NCBI GenBank assembly: GCA_019421015.1
Contig: JAHZGC010000002.1
Coordinates: forward strand, 62,001-126,000
DNA length: 64,000 nucleotides
Direction: 5' to 3'
Source of the DNA: Coriobacteriaceae bacterium
GTDB taxonomy: Bacteria > Actinomycetota > Coriobacteriia > Coriobacteriales > UMGS124
Both the position numbers and the translations under genes were made by a program. Under the pieces are notes generated by a model. That model worked only from the letters and a program-made list of their open reading frames with translations, did not search any database and was not told the origin of the DNA. Shown piece after piece: positions 25,720 through 35,020 of the stretch (positions are counted from its first letter, which is position 1; each line of letters opens with the position of its first letter).

Positions 25720-25904
25720 AGTTGGTGTCTGTGGGCTCGATGCTTGATGTCTCGCCCTTGGCACGATGTATCTGATGCGGTGCAGGGCGGCGCGGTCTGT
25801 GTCGAAATCCCTGCTACCGGGCGATGTTAAAAAGCGTTGCTTGCGGCAACGGGCGGTTCGGCTTTCAATATCGACGGTAGCCGAAAGAAAGGAGCCCGTC
25901 TCTG

Positions 25905-26420
25905 ATGCTGAGCGAGAACATCAAGGTGATTAGGAAGTCAAAGGGACTTTCGCAGCAAGAGCTTGCCATCAAGCTGAACGTCGTGCGGCAGACGCTGTCG
26001 AAATGGGAGCAGGGGTTGTCAGTTCCCGACGCCAATATGCTGATCCTCATAGCCGAGGCGCTCGACACGCCCGTAAGCACGCTGCTCGGAGAATGCGTCG
26101 TGGAGGCTGAAGCCGATGACGTCAGGGCGATCTCTGAAAAGTTAGAGGTCATAAACCTGCAACTTGCGCAGAGAAAAACCGTGCGCAAGCGGATTCTTCG
26201 CGGGCTGTTCGTTGCGGCGTGCGTTGGCGTGGGGGCGATCCTTGCAGCTCTCTGCGTGCTGGGAAGCCCCTATTTGGGCTGGGACTACAGTGATCCCGAG
26301 ACCGCGGTGCTCGGTGTGGCGGCCCACTCGTTCGAGTGGCTGTTTGTTCGGGTCGCGCCGCTTGTCTTGTTGGGCGCGATCGTCGGGATACTTGCAACGC
26401 GCACAAAAGAACGGGGGTAA
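25905..26420 (+). CDS. XRE-family HTH protein with C-terminal membrane segments
   Basis: The protein has 171 residues; AAAGGAG lies 11 nt before ATG 25905. Residues 1-60 are a Cro/C1-type HTH (LSENIKVIRKSKGLSQQELA, VRQTLSKWEQG). A short linker follows, then two hydrophobic segments at about 97-119 and 150-166. This design, an HTH anchored in the membrane, is common in Firmicutes and Coriobacteriia, and its regulatory target is usually unknown. Base composition is clearly less GC-rich than that of the reductase genes, which suggests separate origin. It is followed by a tandem repeat and the remnant of an AlbA_2 protein. Confidence 0.75.
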   Translation: MLSENIKVIRKSKGLSQQELAIKLNVVRQTLSKWEQGLSVPDANMLILIAEALDTPVSTLLGECVVEAEADDVRAISEKLEVINLQLAQRKTVRKRILRGLFVAACVGVGAILAALCVLGSPYLGWDYSDPETAVLGVAAHSFEWLFVRVAPLVLLGAIVGILATRTKERG

Positions 26421-26430
26421 GTGGGTTCAG

Positions 26431-26496
26431 ATGCGAAGATAGCGCGAAGATAGCGCGAAGATACGGCGCAAAGATGCGAAGATAGCGCGAAGATAG
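26431..26496. repeat. 11-bp tandem repeat
   Basis: About six units of GCGAAGATAGC with small variations (one reads GCGCAAAGAT). It lies immediately after the XRE gene, and its last units read in frame into the AlbA_2-type remnant, so it may have arisen by slippage within that gene's original 5' end. Confidence 0.75.
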
Positions 26497-26768
26497 AAGC
26501 CATATCGCCAACGGTATCGGCGTTTGCGAACGCCTCGGGCGGTACCATCGTGTGTGGCATCTCCGAACAAGATGGCTTTGTCCCGGCCGAGGGTTTCGAT
26601 GCGAAATCCGCCATGGACTCCCTGTCGAACGTATGCCACGAGAAAGTGGAACCCCCCGTTCGCGCTGCGGTGGACGTTGAGGAATTCGAGGGCTCGCCTG
26701 TGGTGGTGGCCAAGATTCCCGAGACGGAGCCATACCGCAAACCGTGCTACGTGAAAGCCCGTACCACA
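26472..26768 (+). pseudogene. AlbA_2 (Schlafen-like) domain fragment
   Basis: In one frame the DNA reads EDSAKIEAISPTVSAFANAS, then GGTIVCGISEQDG and later KIPETEPYRKPCYVKAR. This is the N-terminal AlbA_2 domain of ATP-binding/RecG-like transcriptional regulators. There is no proper start, and beyond residue YVKAR the frame runs antisense into the next gene, so both the beginning and the helicase-like C-terminal part are gone. Its 3' edge meets the stop of the isochorismatase gene, suggesting a deletion joint there. Confidence 0.65.
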
Positions 26769-26777
26769 CCGCCTCTC

Positions 26778-27464
26778 TTACAGCGCCCCCAGCAGCTCGT
26801 CGGTGGTCACCACGTGGCAGTAGATGTTGTTGAGGATCGTAAGCTCGGCCACCTGCAGCTCCTCGGTGGCGGCGCGGGTGGCGTCCTCTACGAGCCATAC
26901 CTTGAAGCTCTCGTCGGCCAGGGCGCGCACGGTGCCCGAGACGCACTGGTCGAGCATCACGCCGGTCACCACCACGGTGTCGATGCCCATGTTCTTGAAC
27001 ACCAGCGCGAGGTTGGTGCCGGTCACGGCGCTGTCGGTGGTCTTGGTAAAGACAATCTCGCTAGGCAGCGGTGCGAGCTCGGGCACGATCTGGCCCTGCG
27101 GGTCGTCGAGCGGCAGCAGCAGGCCGTTGAAGCCCGACGACCTCTGTACCAGCGAGCGGTCGCGGCCGTCGGGGCGCAGGCAGGCGATGCGCGCGTAGCT
27201 CACCGGCATGTCCTTGGCCCTGAAGGCGTCGAGCAGCCGGCGGTTGTTGGGGACCACCGTCTGGTCGATGGCCCGGTAGTAGGGTTCCCAGCGCTCGGCG
27301 CGGCGCAGGTCGGCGGGGGTGGGGTCCTGCGGCTGCGGGCGCGTCACAAAGACGTGCTGCATGTCGACCACCAGAAGCGCCGTGGCGGCGGGATCGATCT
27401 CCACCTCGCCGTGCTCCGGGTCGTCTTCGTAGTAGAACGAGCAGTAGCGGTCGTTGACCTTCAT
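26778..27464 (-). CDS. Isochorismatase-family cysteine hydrolase
   Basis: ATG 27464 is preceded by GAGGAGG. The protein has 228 residues, the normal family length. The catalytic triad is visible: Asp34 in LLVVDMQ, Lys141 in VFTKTTDSAVTGTNL and Cys174 in GVMLDQCVSGTVRAL. The family hydrolyses isochorismate, nicotinamide, biuret, N-carbamoyl compounds and others; the substrate here cannot be deduced. It is cytoplasmic, with no signal. It is apparently monocistronic, flanked by gene remnants on one side and a DUF4143 ATPase on the other. Confidence 0.8.
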   Translation of the reverse strand: MKVNDRYCSFYYEDDPEHGEVEIDPAATALLVVDMQHVFVTRPQPQDPTPADLRRAERWEPYYRAIDQTVVPNNRRLLDAFRAKDMPVSYARIACLRPDGRDRSLVQRSSGFNGLLLPLDDPQGQIVPELAPLPSEIVFTKTTDSAVTGTNLALVFKNMGIDTVVVTGVMLDQCVSGTVRALADESFKVWLVEDATRAATEELQVAELTILNNIYCHVVTTDELLGAL

Positions 27465-27770
27465 GGGGCCCTCCTCGCGGTTTTCGAAGCGGCTGTTGCG
27501 ACATGGCGCGACATGGGTTGAGTGTAGGGCATTCCGGCTATTCGCGCGACCCTGGCAAAGCAAGGCGAGAGGCCCTCCAAGGGTCCAGATTGCGCTGTGC
27601 GAGAAATGCTTGAGACGGTTGGCCGCCAACGAGGTCCGCCCGATAGATCCAGCCCTATCGCCTATGTTGGAAAAACGGGATAGATAGACTAAACTATGGT
27701 TGGAAAAGCGGTCCATTTGAGCGAAAATAGGGCTGGAAAAGTGGAATCACCAGCTAAAGGACGATGCCAT

Positions 27771-29087
27771 ATGCTGCAGCGAACAGCGCTTGGACAGCTT
27801 TGTGATTGGAAGCGAACGAAAACCCAGCAGGCGCTCATGATTATGGGGGCACGCCAAGTGGGCAAGACTACCTTGGTGCGCGAGTTTGCCCGTCGGGAGT
27901 ACGAGTCTATCGCCGAGGTTAATTTTTACGGCAACGCGCTGGCTGTCCAGACTCTTTCTGCGGCGGTGGACGTCGACGACCTCGTGCTGCGCATCTCGGC
28001 GCTTACGGGCGTCTCGATGGTGCCGAATCGCACACTGCTCTTCTTGGACGAGGTCCAAGAGTGCAAGGAGATGCTCACCTGGGTCAAGTTCCTGGCCGAG
28101 CGCTTCGATTTCGACGTCATACTCTCTGGTTCGCTTCTGGGGCTCGACGCCTATGTGCAGGTGCGCTCGCTGCCCGTGGGCTTTTTGCACAAGATAAACA
28201 TGTATCCTCTCACGTTCGAGGAGTATTGCGCTGCCTGTGGCGTGACGCCGGAGGTCTGGGGCGCCATGGAGGGGCGTCTGCTTGCACACGAGCCCGTGCC
28301 GGACTTCATCCACGGGCTGCTCTCCCGGCGTTTCAGGGAGTACCTTCTGGTAGGCGGCATGCCCGACGCGGTGCAGTCCTACGTGGGATCCTCGCAGATT
28401 GTGCCCGTCCGTGGTGTGCAGCGCGACATCTTTGATCTCTACGAGAGCGACATCGCCAAGTATGTCGCGGATGTCGTTGAGGCCCGGCAGATAAAGATGG
28501 TCTACGAGGCCATCCCTGCCCAACTCAACGCTCCCACGAAGCGCTTCAAGTACGCCAGGCTCGGTCACGATCTGCGTTTTGCGAACCTTGAGACCGCGTT
28601 CGACTGGCTCACGAGCGCAGGTATCGCCATCGAGGCGACTAGGGTGGGGGAGGTGGGCTACCCACTCGGGTTCTCCGAGGATCGGACCTCGTTCAAGTTC
28701 TTCCTCAACGACGTTGGGGTTCTCACCTCGCGGCTGATGGGCGATGTGGATCTGAACATCATCAACGATAAGACAGGCATCAACTACGGCTCCGTCTTCG
28801 AGGCTGTCGTTGCACAGGAGCTTGTCGCTCGCGGTTTCTCCCCCCATTACTATTCGTCGAAGAAGCGCGGCGAGGTGGATTTCGTCATCGAGGATCCATC
28901 GACGGGGAGGATCCGGGCTATCGAGGTGAAGTCGGGCAAGAACTACCGTCGGCACAGCGCGCTCACAAACCTGCTTGAAGCCCGAGAGATCCAGGAGGCT
29001 CTGGTTCTGCACGACGGTAACCTGGAGGTCGAGGGTGATAGGATCTATGTCCCGGTCTACGCCACCCACCTTGCGATGAGAATATAG
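27771..29087 (+). CDS. AAA-fold ATP-binding protein with DUF4143 C-terminus
   Basis: ATG 27771 has AAAGGA 9 nt upstream; 438 residues. Walker A GARQVGKTT lies at 26-34, Walker B LLFLDEVQE near 85-93, then SGSLLG and LTFEEYCAACG. The C-terminal half is DUF4143, with a nuclease-like strand pattern RGEVDFVIED and AIEVKSGKNYR, as in PD-(D/E)xK folds. These proteins are widespread in gut anaerobes and their role is unsettled; defence or stress functions have been suggested. Base composition is lower in GC than the reductase genes, in line with horizontal spread. Confidence 0.8.
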   Translation: MLQRTALGQLCDWKRTKTQQALMIMGARQVGKTTLVREFARREYESIAEVNFYGNALAVQTLSAAVDVDDLVLRISALTGVSMVPNRTLLFLDEVQECKEMLTWVKFLAERFDFDVILSGSLLGLDAYVQVRSLPVGFLHKINMYPLTFEEYCAACGVTPEVWGAMEGRLLAHEPVPDFIHGLLSRRFREYLLVGGMPDAVQSYVGSSQIVPVRGVQRDIFDLYESDIAKYVADVVEARQIKMVYEAIPAQLNAPTKRFKYARLGHDLRFANLETAFDWLTSAGIAIEATRVGEVGYPLGFSEDRTSFKFFLNDVGVLTSRLMGDVDLNIINDKTGINYGSVFEAVVAQELVARGFSPHYYSSKKRGEVDFVIEDPSTGRIRAIEVKSGKNYRRHSALTNLLEAREIQEALVLHDGNLEVEGDRIYVPVYATHLAMRI

Positions 29088-29439
29088 GGCGGACTTTAAG
29101 CTTTAGTGGTTGTTGCCTGGCATATTGGCGGTAAGCATCAGGTCTTCGATACCGTGCCACGAGGCAAATCCGTATGCCAAACTATCTTGACTGCTGTTAC
29201 AATCGCTTTGGACATTCATTCACATGTCAGCAAACGGGGATCACCGTGGCAACTGCCGACGACGTGTTCGACCATATGCGCAAAGTCCTCGGCTTTTGCA
29301 GGGGGCCGGCCCTACGGGGACCGGCCCTCGTTCTATCGAGATTGAGCGATGCGGGCTGCGTGCGGCCTAGACCATTTTGGCCGGCCCCAGAGCCGAAGGC
29401 CAACCACCCCGGGGATTTCTCCGCTGCGGACTCTGTGCC
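29088..29439. other. Intergenic stretch with a hairpin and one doubtful small ORF
   Basis: A frame from ATG 29174 (GAGGC upstream) to 29443 would encode 89 residues starting MPNYLDCCYNRFGHSF. Its first ~40 residues look plausible but the end overlaps the stop of the next gene and is low-complexity. A strong GGGCCGG/CCGGCCC hairpin lies near 29300-29330. I do not count this as a gene. Confidence 0.3.
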
Positions 29440-31056
29440 TTAGAACGTCACGTGCTCCACGTTCTCGCCCAGGCCCACGTTGCGGAACACCTCGTCCCAG
29501 CAGCTAAATCCCTCGGGGATGCGGTACCACGGCTCGGCCGCCTTGATGCCGAGCACCGCGAGGGGCATGCCGATCCGGAGCTCGTCGTTGGTGATGCCCT
29601 CGCCGCGCTCGGGCGCGAGCATGGCCACGGAGTCGGGGGCGGTCAGCACGAGCCTGCCGGCGCCGTTCTGCACTGCGAGGTTCTCGTTCTGCACGAGTAG
29701 GGTGAACACCTCGCCGGTCTCGTCGTCGCGCACCATGGTCTTGCCAAAGTCGAAGCCGTCGCGGCACACCAGCTCGCGGTCGACCACGGTGCCGCGGCAG
29801 ATGAGCTTGCCGGTGAAGGTGCTTAGGGCCGCCTCGACGGGGTCGGCGCCGGCCACCTTGGCTGCGATGAGCGCGCGACCGGTGGCCTGCAGGCTCGAAG
29901 GCGACCCGGCCACCAGGCACGTCTCGCACTGATCCTTGGTGAGCGGCGGCATGCAGTAGCTGATGAGCATGTTGTTGTAGGCCACCACGATGCTGCGGCC
30001 GATGAGCTCCACGGTCTGGGTGTCGAGCGGGTCCTGCGTTTCGATGACCACGGTCTCGCCGCGGGCTGATGCGTACACAAAGGGACTTGCCGGATAGCCG
30101 TACACGCAGGTCAGGATGTTACCCACCGTGGGCACCGAGCGCCCGCAGGCGTCGGCGTCGAGCAGCGCAAGGCCGCAGGCCGAGGCCACCTTGAGGAAGT
30201 AGGGCAGCTGGATGCAGTCGTGCTCCAGCGTGTAGAGGTAGCCGATCTTCTTGCCCTGGGCCTCCATGAGCTGCTGCATCTTGCGCAGGGCCAGGATGCC
30301 GTCGGGGGCGCTGTGGCACGAGGCGGCGTCGGTGGAGATGGGGCCTAACTTGCCCACGGTTACGGCCAGCAAGTCGGGGTCCATCTCGTCGACCGAGACG
30401 AGCTCGATCTCGATGGGCGTCTCGGCGTCGATGCGCTCGATCAAGGGCATGGGCTCCACGGGCTCGGCGGTGAGGAGGGCCAGGACGTCGACCTGGCTGG
30501 CGCAGGTCACGATGCCGTAGAGGCACAGCAGGATGAGCGCCGGCACGGCCGCCATGTTGAGCTTGGTGATGATCTTCTCGCCGAAGATCGACACGGTGAG
30601 CATGATGAGGCCGAGCACGATGATGCAGGCCTCGCGGTTAACCGAGATGCCGTTGAGCGAGAGGATCTGCAAGAACGACTCGCCCGCCACCTGGCAGTCG
30701 GTGCCGGCCCAGCACACCAGCGTGCAGGCCAGGATGAAGCTGATGATGATGCCCGCGCCCTCCTTGCCAAAGGCCCCGCGGGCCAGGATGGCGGTGGGCA
30801 GGCCCATGTCGGTGCCCTGCATGCCCTGGAGGCAGAACAGCGCCGCCAGGATGGCCGAGCCGATGACGGTGGCGAGCACCATCTCGCCCAGGTTGAGGCC
30901 GGCGATGAGCATGGCGCCGATCATGATGACGGGCACGCAGATCGACGAGCCGGCCCACACAAAGCTGGTCTTCCACCAGCTGTGGCGCGACTCGGGGGGT
31001 ACCGGCACGAACGCGTCGTCTTCAAAGACGGCTGCGCCCTTTTCTTCCTTTCCCAT
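29440..31056 (-). CDS. Chimera of a truncated cytosine/purine-type permease and DUF917
   Basis: The start at ATG 31056 (MGKEEKGAAVFEDD) gives 538 residues; only a weak AAGG precedes it. Residues 25-187 match the first half of an NCS1 cytosine-permease-like transporter: KTSFVWAGSSICVPVIMIGA, GMQGTDMGLPTAILARGAFG and about five or six membrane segments, against the usual twelve. From about residue 205 the sequence is DUF917 (LLDADACGRSVPTV, SPFVYASARGETVV, GFDFGKTMVRDDETGEVFTL). Its normal N-terminal glycine-rich LGTGGGG-type segment is missing. Separate permease and DUF917 genes for hydantoin-like compounds are commonly neighbours, so an in-frame deletion joining them is likely. Function is doubtful. 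Confidence 0.7.
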   Translation of the reverse strand: MGKEEKGAAVFEDDAFVPVPPESRHSWWKTSFVWAGSSICVPVIMIGAMLIAGLNLGEMVLATVIGSAILAALFCLQGMQGTDMGLPTAILARGAFGKEGAGIIISFILACTLVCWAGTDCQVAGESFLQILSLNGISVNREACIIVLGLIMLTVSIFGEKIITKLNMAAVPALILLCLYGIVTCASQVDVLALLTAEPVEPMPLIERIDAETPIEIELVSVDEMDPDLLAVTVGKLGPISTDAASCHSAPDGILALRKMQQLMEAQGKKIGYLYTLEHDCIQLPYFLKVASACGLALLDADACGRSVPTVGNILTCVYGYPASPFVYASARGETVVIETQDPLDTQTVELIGRSIVVAYNNMLISYCMPPLTKDQCETCLVAGSPSSLQATGRALIAAKVAGADPVEAALSTFTGKLICRGTVVDRELVCRDGFDFGKTMVRDDETGEVFTLLVQNENLAVQNGAGRLVLTAPDSVAMLAPERGEGITNDELRIGMPLAVLGIKAAEPWYRIPEGFSCWDEVFRNVGLGENVEHVTF

Positions 31057-31150
31057 GGTGCGGACCTTTTTATAGAGAAGGCCGCAATATTTTTCCAAGC
31101 CGTAAAGGTGAAGGACGACATTGACGGCAAAGTTCGGGGAAAGGAATCAA

Positions 31151-32035
31151 ATGTCCAAGGTAGCTGAGGGAACGGTCCCCTATAAGGGATATAAAACCTA
31201 CTACAAAATCGTGGGAGAAGACAAGGCGGGCCGCCCGCCCCTCGTGATGCTGCACGGCGGTCCCGGCAGCACCCACTTCTACCTGGAGCCCTACGAGCTT
31301 ATGGCCGAGCGCTACGGCCGGCAGCTCGTGTTCTATGACCAGATCGGCTGCGGGCTCTCGGCCATCCCGCACCAGGGCGACGACTTCTACTCCTACGAGC
31401 TGTGGATGGACGAGCTCGATGCCGTCCGAGAAGCCCTGGGGCTCGCCCGCATCCACCTCTTTGGCCACTCGTGGGGCGGCATGCTGGCCATGATGTACGC
31501 GCTGCGCTGCTCCGACGGCCTGCAGACCCTCACCGTGGCGGCATCGCCGGCGAACATCAACACCTGGCTGCTCGAGGCGCGCCGGCTGGTGGACTACCTG
31601 CCGGCCGATATGCAGGGTGCCCTGTGGAGGGCCGAGGAGACCGGCGACTACAGCGACCCGGCCGCTCAGGAAGCCTCCGACGAGTACTATCGCCGCCACG
31701 TGACGGGCTGCGCGCGACCCTGGCCCGAGTGCATCCAGAAGAGCTTCGACATGACCGGCGAGTGCTACGGCGTGATGCAGGGTGCCAGCGAGTTTGTGGT
31801 GACCGGCAAGATGCGCGACTTCGACGTGACCGGCGAGCTCCATCGCCTCACGGTGCCCACGCTGCTGCTTTCGGGCACGGCCGACGAGGCCACGGCCCTG
31901 GTGATGAAGGAGAGCCTTGACCGCATCCCCACCTGCGAGTGGGCGCTGATCCCCGGTGGCGCCCACATGGGCCACGTGCAGTACCCCGAGGAGTACGCGG
32001 CGGCCCTCGAGGGGTTCCTCGTGCGCCACGAGTAG
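31151..32035 (+). CDS. Proline iminopeptidase-like alpha/beta-hydrolase
   Basis: The start at ATG 31151 has AAAGGAA just upstream; 294 residues, the family norm. Oxyanion-hole motif HGGPGS at 35-40, nucleophile GHSWGG with Ser107, Asp245 in LSGTADEAT and His272 in GGAHMGH. It has no signal peptide. These enzymes release N-terminal proline or hydrolyse related amides such as amino-acid amides. It is divergent from the permease-DUF917 chimera with only 94 bp between them, which hints at a former small uptake and hydrolysis module for one compound. Confidence 0.8.
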   Translation: MSKVAEGTVPYKGYKTYYKIVGEDKAGRPPLVMLHGGPGSTHFYLEPYELMAERYGRQLVFYDQIGCGLSAIPHQGDDFYSYELWMDELDAVREALGLARIHLFGHSWGGMLAMMYALRCSDGLQTLTVAASPANINTWLLEARRLVDYLPADMQGALWRAEETGDYSDPAAQEASDEYYRRHVTGCARPWPECIQKSFDMTGECYGVMQGASEFVVTGKMRDFDVTGELHRLTVPTLLLSGTADEATALVMKESLDRIPTCEWALIPGGAHMGHVQYPEEYAAALEGFLVRHE

Positions 32036-32048
32036 GGGTCGAGGGCGT

Positions 32049-32987
32049 CTAAGCCCTAAGGGCCGAGGCGCTCTGGATGAGGAAGCCGACGAACTCGTCG
32101 ACCGATTTCGGGGCGCCTCGGTTCCACAGGGCAAATATGGGGATGAACGCCCCCTCTCCCTCGATGCGGATCAGCCGGTACCGGGACAGTATGGTGCTCG
32201 GCAGGATCGTGAGGCACGATTCCGAGAAGATATAGACGTCGTTGGGTTTGGGGGAGCCGAAGTAGTCGGCGATGGAGTCGCAGGCCCTTACCGCCTTGCG
32301 CATGCTGAAGCCGTTTTGCAGGCACGCCTCCTCGATGTGTGCCGTCAGGAGGGGGAAGGCCGTCGTGAAGACAAAGGTGCTGTCGGAAAGGTCGGCCAGC
32401 CTCACCCGGTCCTGCTGGGCGAGGCGGTGGTCGTTCGGCACGTAGGCAAACAGGCCCTCGGAGGTGAGGTACTGCGCGCAGAACTCGGCCTGGTTTTCGA
32501 GGGAAAGGGGCCCCACGGAGACTGCGACGGTGCCTGCGTCGTCGCGGACCAGGTCGAGGACGTTGCTCTTTGCGATGGAGAAGAACGAGGTCGACGTGTG
32601 GGGCTGGTATCGCGACACGCGGGCATGGGGGTTGGACTGCTCGTAGCCGCTCGTCGCGCTGTTGATTATATCGACCACCAGCGGGCACCTCAGGTCCCCG
32701 CACACCGTGACGAGGTCCGTGTGCTCATGCTTGCGGGCGGTTATCTCCTCCAGGGCCCGGTCGATCGCCTCGATCCCGGAGTAGCAGCCGTTAAAGAACT
32801 CGATGCCGTCGCGGGTGAGCGAGACCTCGCGCGTCGTGCGGTCGAAAAGGGTGGTGCCGACCTCCCGTTCCAGGGCAGCCACGTGCTTGCTTAGGGTTGA
32901 CTGGGAGATGTTGAACTCCCCGGCCGTCTTTTTAAAATTGAGCGTTACCCCAAGCCGTAAAAACTCCCGCAGCTGCTGTATGTCCAT
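32049..32987 (-). CDS. LysR-family transcriptional regulator
   Basis: ATG 32987 (MDIQQLREFLRLGVTLNFKK) is preferred, with GGAGGA 8 nt upstream; 312 residues. The HTH is standard (FNISQSTLSKHVAALEREVG) and is followed by a substrate-binding domain. It is divergent from the flavoprotein at 33147, with inverted GGAAAC/GTTTCC motifs in the shared region, and so is its probable activator. Its stop lies 13 bp from the stop of the hydrolase at 31151, in convergent orientation. Confidence 0.85.
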   Translation of the reverse strand: MDIQQLREFLRLGVTLNFKKTAGEFNISQSTLSKHVAALEREVGTTLFDRTTREVSLTRDGIEFFNGCYSGIEAIDRALEEITARKHEHTDLVTVCGDLRCPLVVDIINSATSGYEQSNPHARVSRYQPHTSTSFFSIAKSNVLDLVRDDAGTVAVSVGPLSLENQAEFCAQYLTSEGLFAYVPNDHRLAQQDRVRLADLSDSTFVFTTAFPLLTAHIEEACLQNGFSMRKAVRACDSIADYFGSPKPNDVYIFSESCLTILPSTILSRYRLIRIEGEGAFIPIFALWNRGAPKSVDEFVGFLIQSASALRA

Positions 32988-33016
32988 GCAACCCGTCCTC
33001 CGCCGATAGCGTACAG

Positions 33017-33076
33017 GGAAACTCAGCGTTTCCAAAACGGAACCGTAGGTAGTGTAAACGCCATTTCACCGTTTCC
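33017..33076. promoter_or_regulatory. Candidate LysR operator with repeated GTTTCC motif
   Basis: GGAAAC (33017-33022), 5 nt, GTTTCC (33028-33033) forms a perfect inverted pair. A third half-site, GGAACC, lies at 33039-33044 and a fourth, GTTTCC, at 33071-33076. Multiple half-sites between divergent LysR and target genes are typical of LysR recognition and activation sites. Confidence 0.5.
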
Positions 33077-33146
33077 GATGGCACGAAATACAATCTCGGC
33101 GAGTCGCGCAACGGCTCTATGGCCAACGTATTATAGGAGGATGTAC

Positions 33147-34796
33147 ATGGGGATGGCTGTAACGAGAAGGGGCATGGTCAAGGGTGCGGGCATTGCGGCC
33201 GCCGGTGTTGTGGCGGGCTGCGCGGGCGTGGGGGTCGCCCATGCCGATGAGTCTTGGATGCCGCAGTGGGACTACGAGGCCGACCTGGTCGTCCTGGGCC
33301 TTGGCGCTGCCGGTGCGTCCGCGGCCATCACGGCGGCCGACGCGGGTCTGAAGGTCATCGTCGTTGAGTCGGCCGACCATCAGAACGCCGGCGGCGCGAC
33401 CTCGGTCAGCGGTGGCATCTTTGCCGTTGCCCGCAGGCCGTGGCTGGGGCACTTCGCCACCCCCGAGATGCTGGAGAAGTCCACGATGGGCGTTGCCTGC
33501 CCCGGTTTTGCCGAGGGCTTTATCGACGGGGCCAACGAGGTGATCGAGTTCTCGAAGAACATCGGCATGCCCGTGACTGAGACCGACATGATGGTCATGG
33601 CCTCGAGCACGGTCGAGGGCTACTCGATGACCGGCTACGCGCTGTTCGAGGCGCTGCAGAAGGCGGTCGAGGAGCGCGCTGACAACATCACCGTGCTGTA
33701 CGAGACCCCGGCGATCGACGTGGTCCAGGACCCGATGACCCGCGAGGTCTACGGTGCCGTGGCGGGTACCAAGGACCAGCCCGTCTACCTCAAGGCGAAG
33801 CGGGGCGTTCTGATCGCGACCGGCGGCTACGAGGCCAACCAGCAGATGATGCAGGGCTTCCACCAGCACAGCAGGTTCATGCCGAACGCCTCCGGCCCCT
33901 ACACCACGGGCATGGGCGCACGCATCGGCATGAAGGCCGGCGGCGACTTCAGGAACACCGCCTGGTGCTACGAGATCGACAACTGGTGCATCAAGCCCGC
34001 CAGCGAGGAGCTCGGCTGCGCGGTGCACGCCTCCTTCAGCCCGAGCGCTTCGCTGTATGGCGAGACGACCCCCGGCTTCATCTTTGTGAACAAGGACGGC
34101 CAGAGGTTCATGAACGAGCGCCAGAACATCGGCCACAGCAAGTCGACCCTCGACGTCAACGACTTCTTCGGCGGCACGGCGACGCCGCTTAACGAGGAGG
34201 CGACCATCGCGCTCGACGGCTACCGGAACTGGCCCTGCTTCGCGATCTTTGACTCGACCGTCATGGACGGCGGCCCCATCACCAACCCACGTGAGGCGGG
34301 CTGGCTGGACAGCCACCCCCATCGCCCGGCCGTGTACGAGTGGAGCTCGGACAACCGTGCCGAGCTTGAGCGCGGCTGGCTCTTCAAGGGCGAGACGCTC
34401 GAGGAGCTTGCCGAGGCCATCCAGACGGTGGACGAGTTCGGCAACCCCGTGTCTATGAATACCCAGGGCCTGCTCGAGGCCGTCCAGCGCTACAACGAGG
34501 GCTGCGCTGCGGGCCAGGACGAGTATGGGCGCGCCGCCGCCGAGATGGCTCCGGTTGCCGAGGGTCCCTTCTACGCCGTTGAGCTGTGCATCGGCGTGCT
34601 CTACACCATCGGCGGCCTGTTCCACGACAGTGCGTCGCGCCTGCTTGACGGCGACAACGAGGCGATTCCCCGCCTCTATGCGGCCGGCAACGTTGGCACG
34701 AACAGCATCCTGCGCTCCGAAGGCATCTCGGGCGCGATGCTGTACGGCATCGCCGCCGCACGCGACGTTGCCGGACTCGACGCCTGGGACGCGTAG
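33147..34796 (+). CDS. Tat-exported FAD-dependent reductase
   Basis: Three ATGs (33141, 33147, 33153) lie in frame. TAGGAGG at 33134-33140 best serves 33147, giving 549 residues. Twin-arginine signal TRRGMVKGAGIAAAGVVAG, then an FAD fold from about residue 45 (ADLVVLGLGAAGASAAITAA). The body has FIFVNKDGQRFMNERQNIGH and AVELCIGVLYTIGGLFHDS near the C-terminus. The same VxYTIGGLxxD segment occurs in the reductase at 56970-58472, so the two may act on related acceptors. It has no FMN domain. LysR control is indicated by the divergent regulator. Confidence 0.85.
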   Translation: MGMAVTRRGMVKGAGIAAAGVVAGCAGVGVAHADESWMPQWDYEADLVVLGLGAAGASAAITAADAGLKVIVVESADHQNAGGATSVSGGIFAVARRPWLGHFATPEMLEKSTMGVACPGFAEGFIDGANEVIEFSKNIGMPVTETDMMVMASSTVEGYSMTGYALFEALQKAVEERADNITVLYETPAIDVVQDPMTREVYGAVAGTKDQPVYLKAKRGVLIATGGYEANQQMMQGFHQHSRFMPNASGPYTTGMGARIGMKAGGDFRNTAWCYEIDNWCIKPASEELGCAVHASFSPSASLYGETTPGFIFVNKDGQRFMNERQNIGHSKSTLDVNDFFGGTATPLNEEATIALDGYRNWPCFAIFDSTVMDGGPITNPREAGWLDSHPHRPAVYEWSSDNRAELERGWLFKGETLEELAEAIQTVDEFGNPVSMNTQGLLEAVQRYNEGCAAGQDEYGRAAAEMAPVAEGPFYAVELCIGVLYTIGGLFHDSASRLLDGDNEAIPRLYAAGNVGTNSILRSEGISGAMLYGIAAARDVAGLDAWDA

Positions 34797-34845
34797 GGAC
34801 TGCGGAGTCCTTGCTTTTTTAGGAACGCATAATCAGTAGTTTCTG

Positions 34846-34882
34846 GCGGAGAAGCCCTTGGAGGTTCCAGGGGCTTCTCCGC
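34846..34882 (+). terminator. Hairpin downstream of flavoprotein gene
   Basis: GCGGAGAAGCCC pairs with GGGCTTCTCCGC across a 13-nt loop. No T run follows, but the position 50 nt past the stop and the shared arm with 25685 and 54885 suggest a transcript end. Confidence 0.55.
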
Positions 34883-35020
34883 TGTATGGTGAAGGCCGCA
34901 ATGGGCGGGTGTGAGAGACTCGCGTCCTTCTGCTTTTCCTCGGATGCGGTGGTATGCTTGCCCTACCACGCCGTGTTGGCCCTGGTCGCGCATGCGCGCC
35001 ACGCCCGAAAGGACCCTGTC

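Noticed and set aside
26431..26496. CRISPR-like array
   Set aside because: Units are only 11 bp, contiguous without spacers, and no cas genes are nearby.
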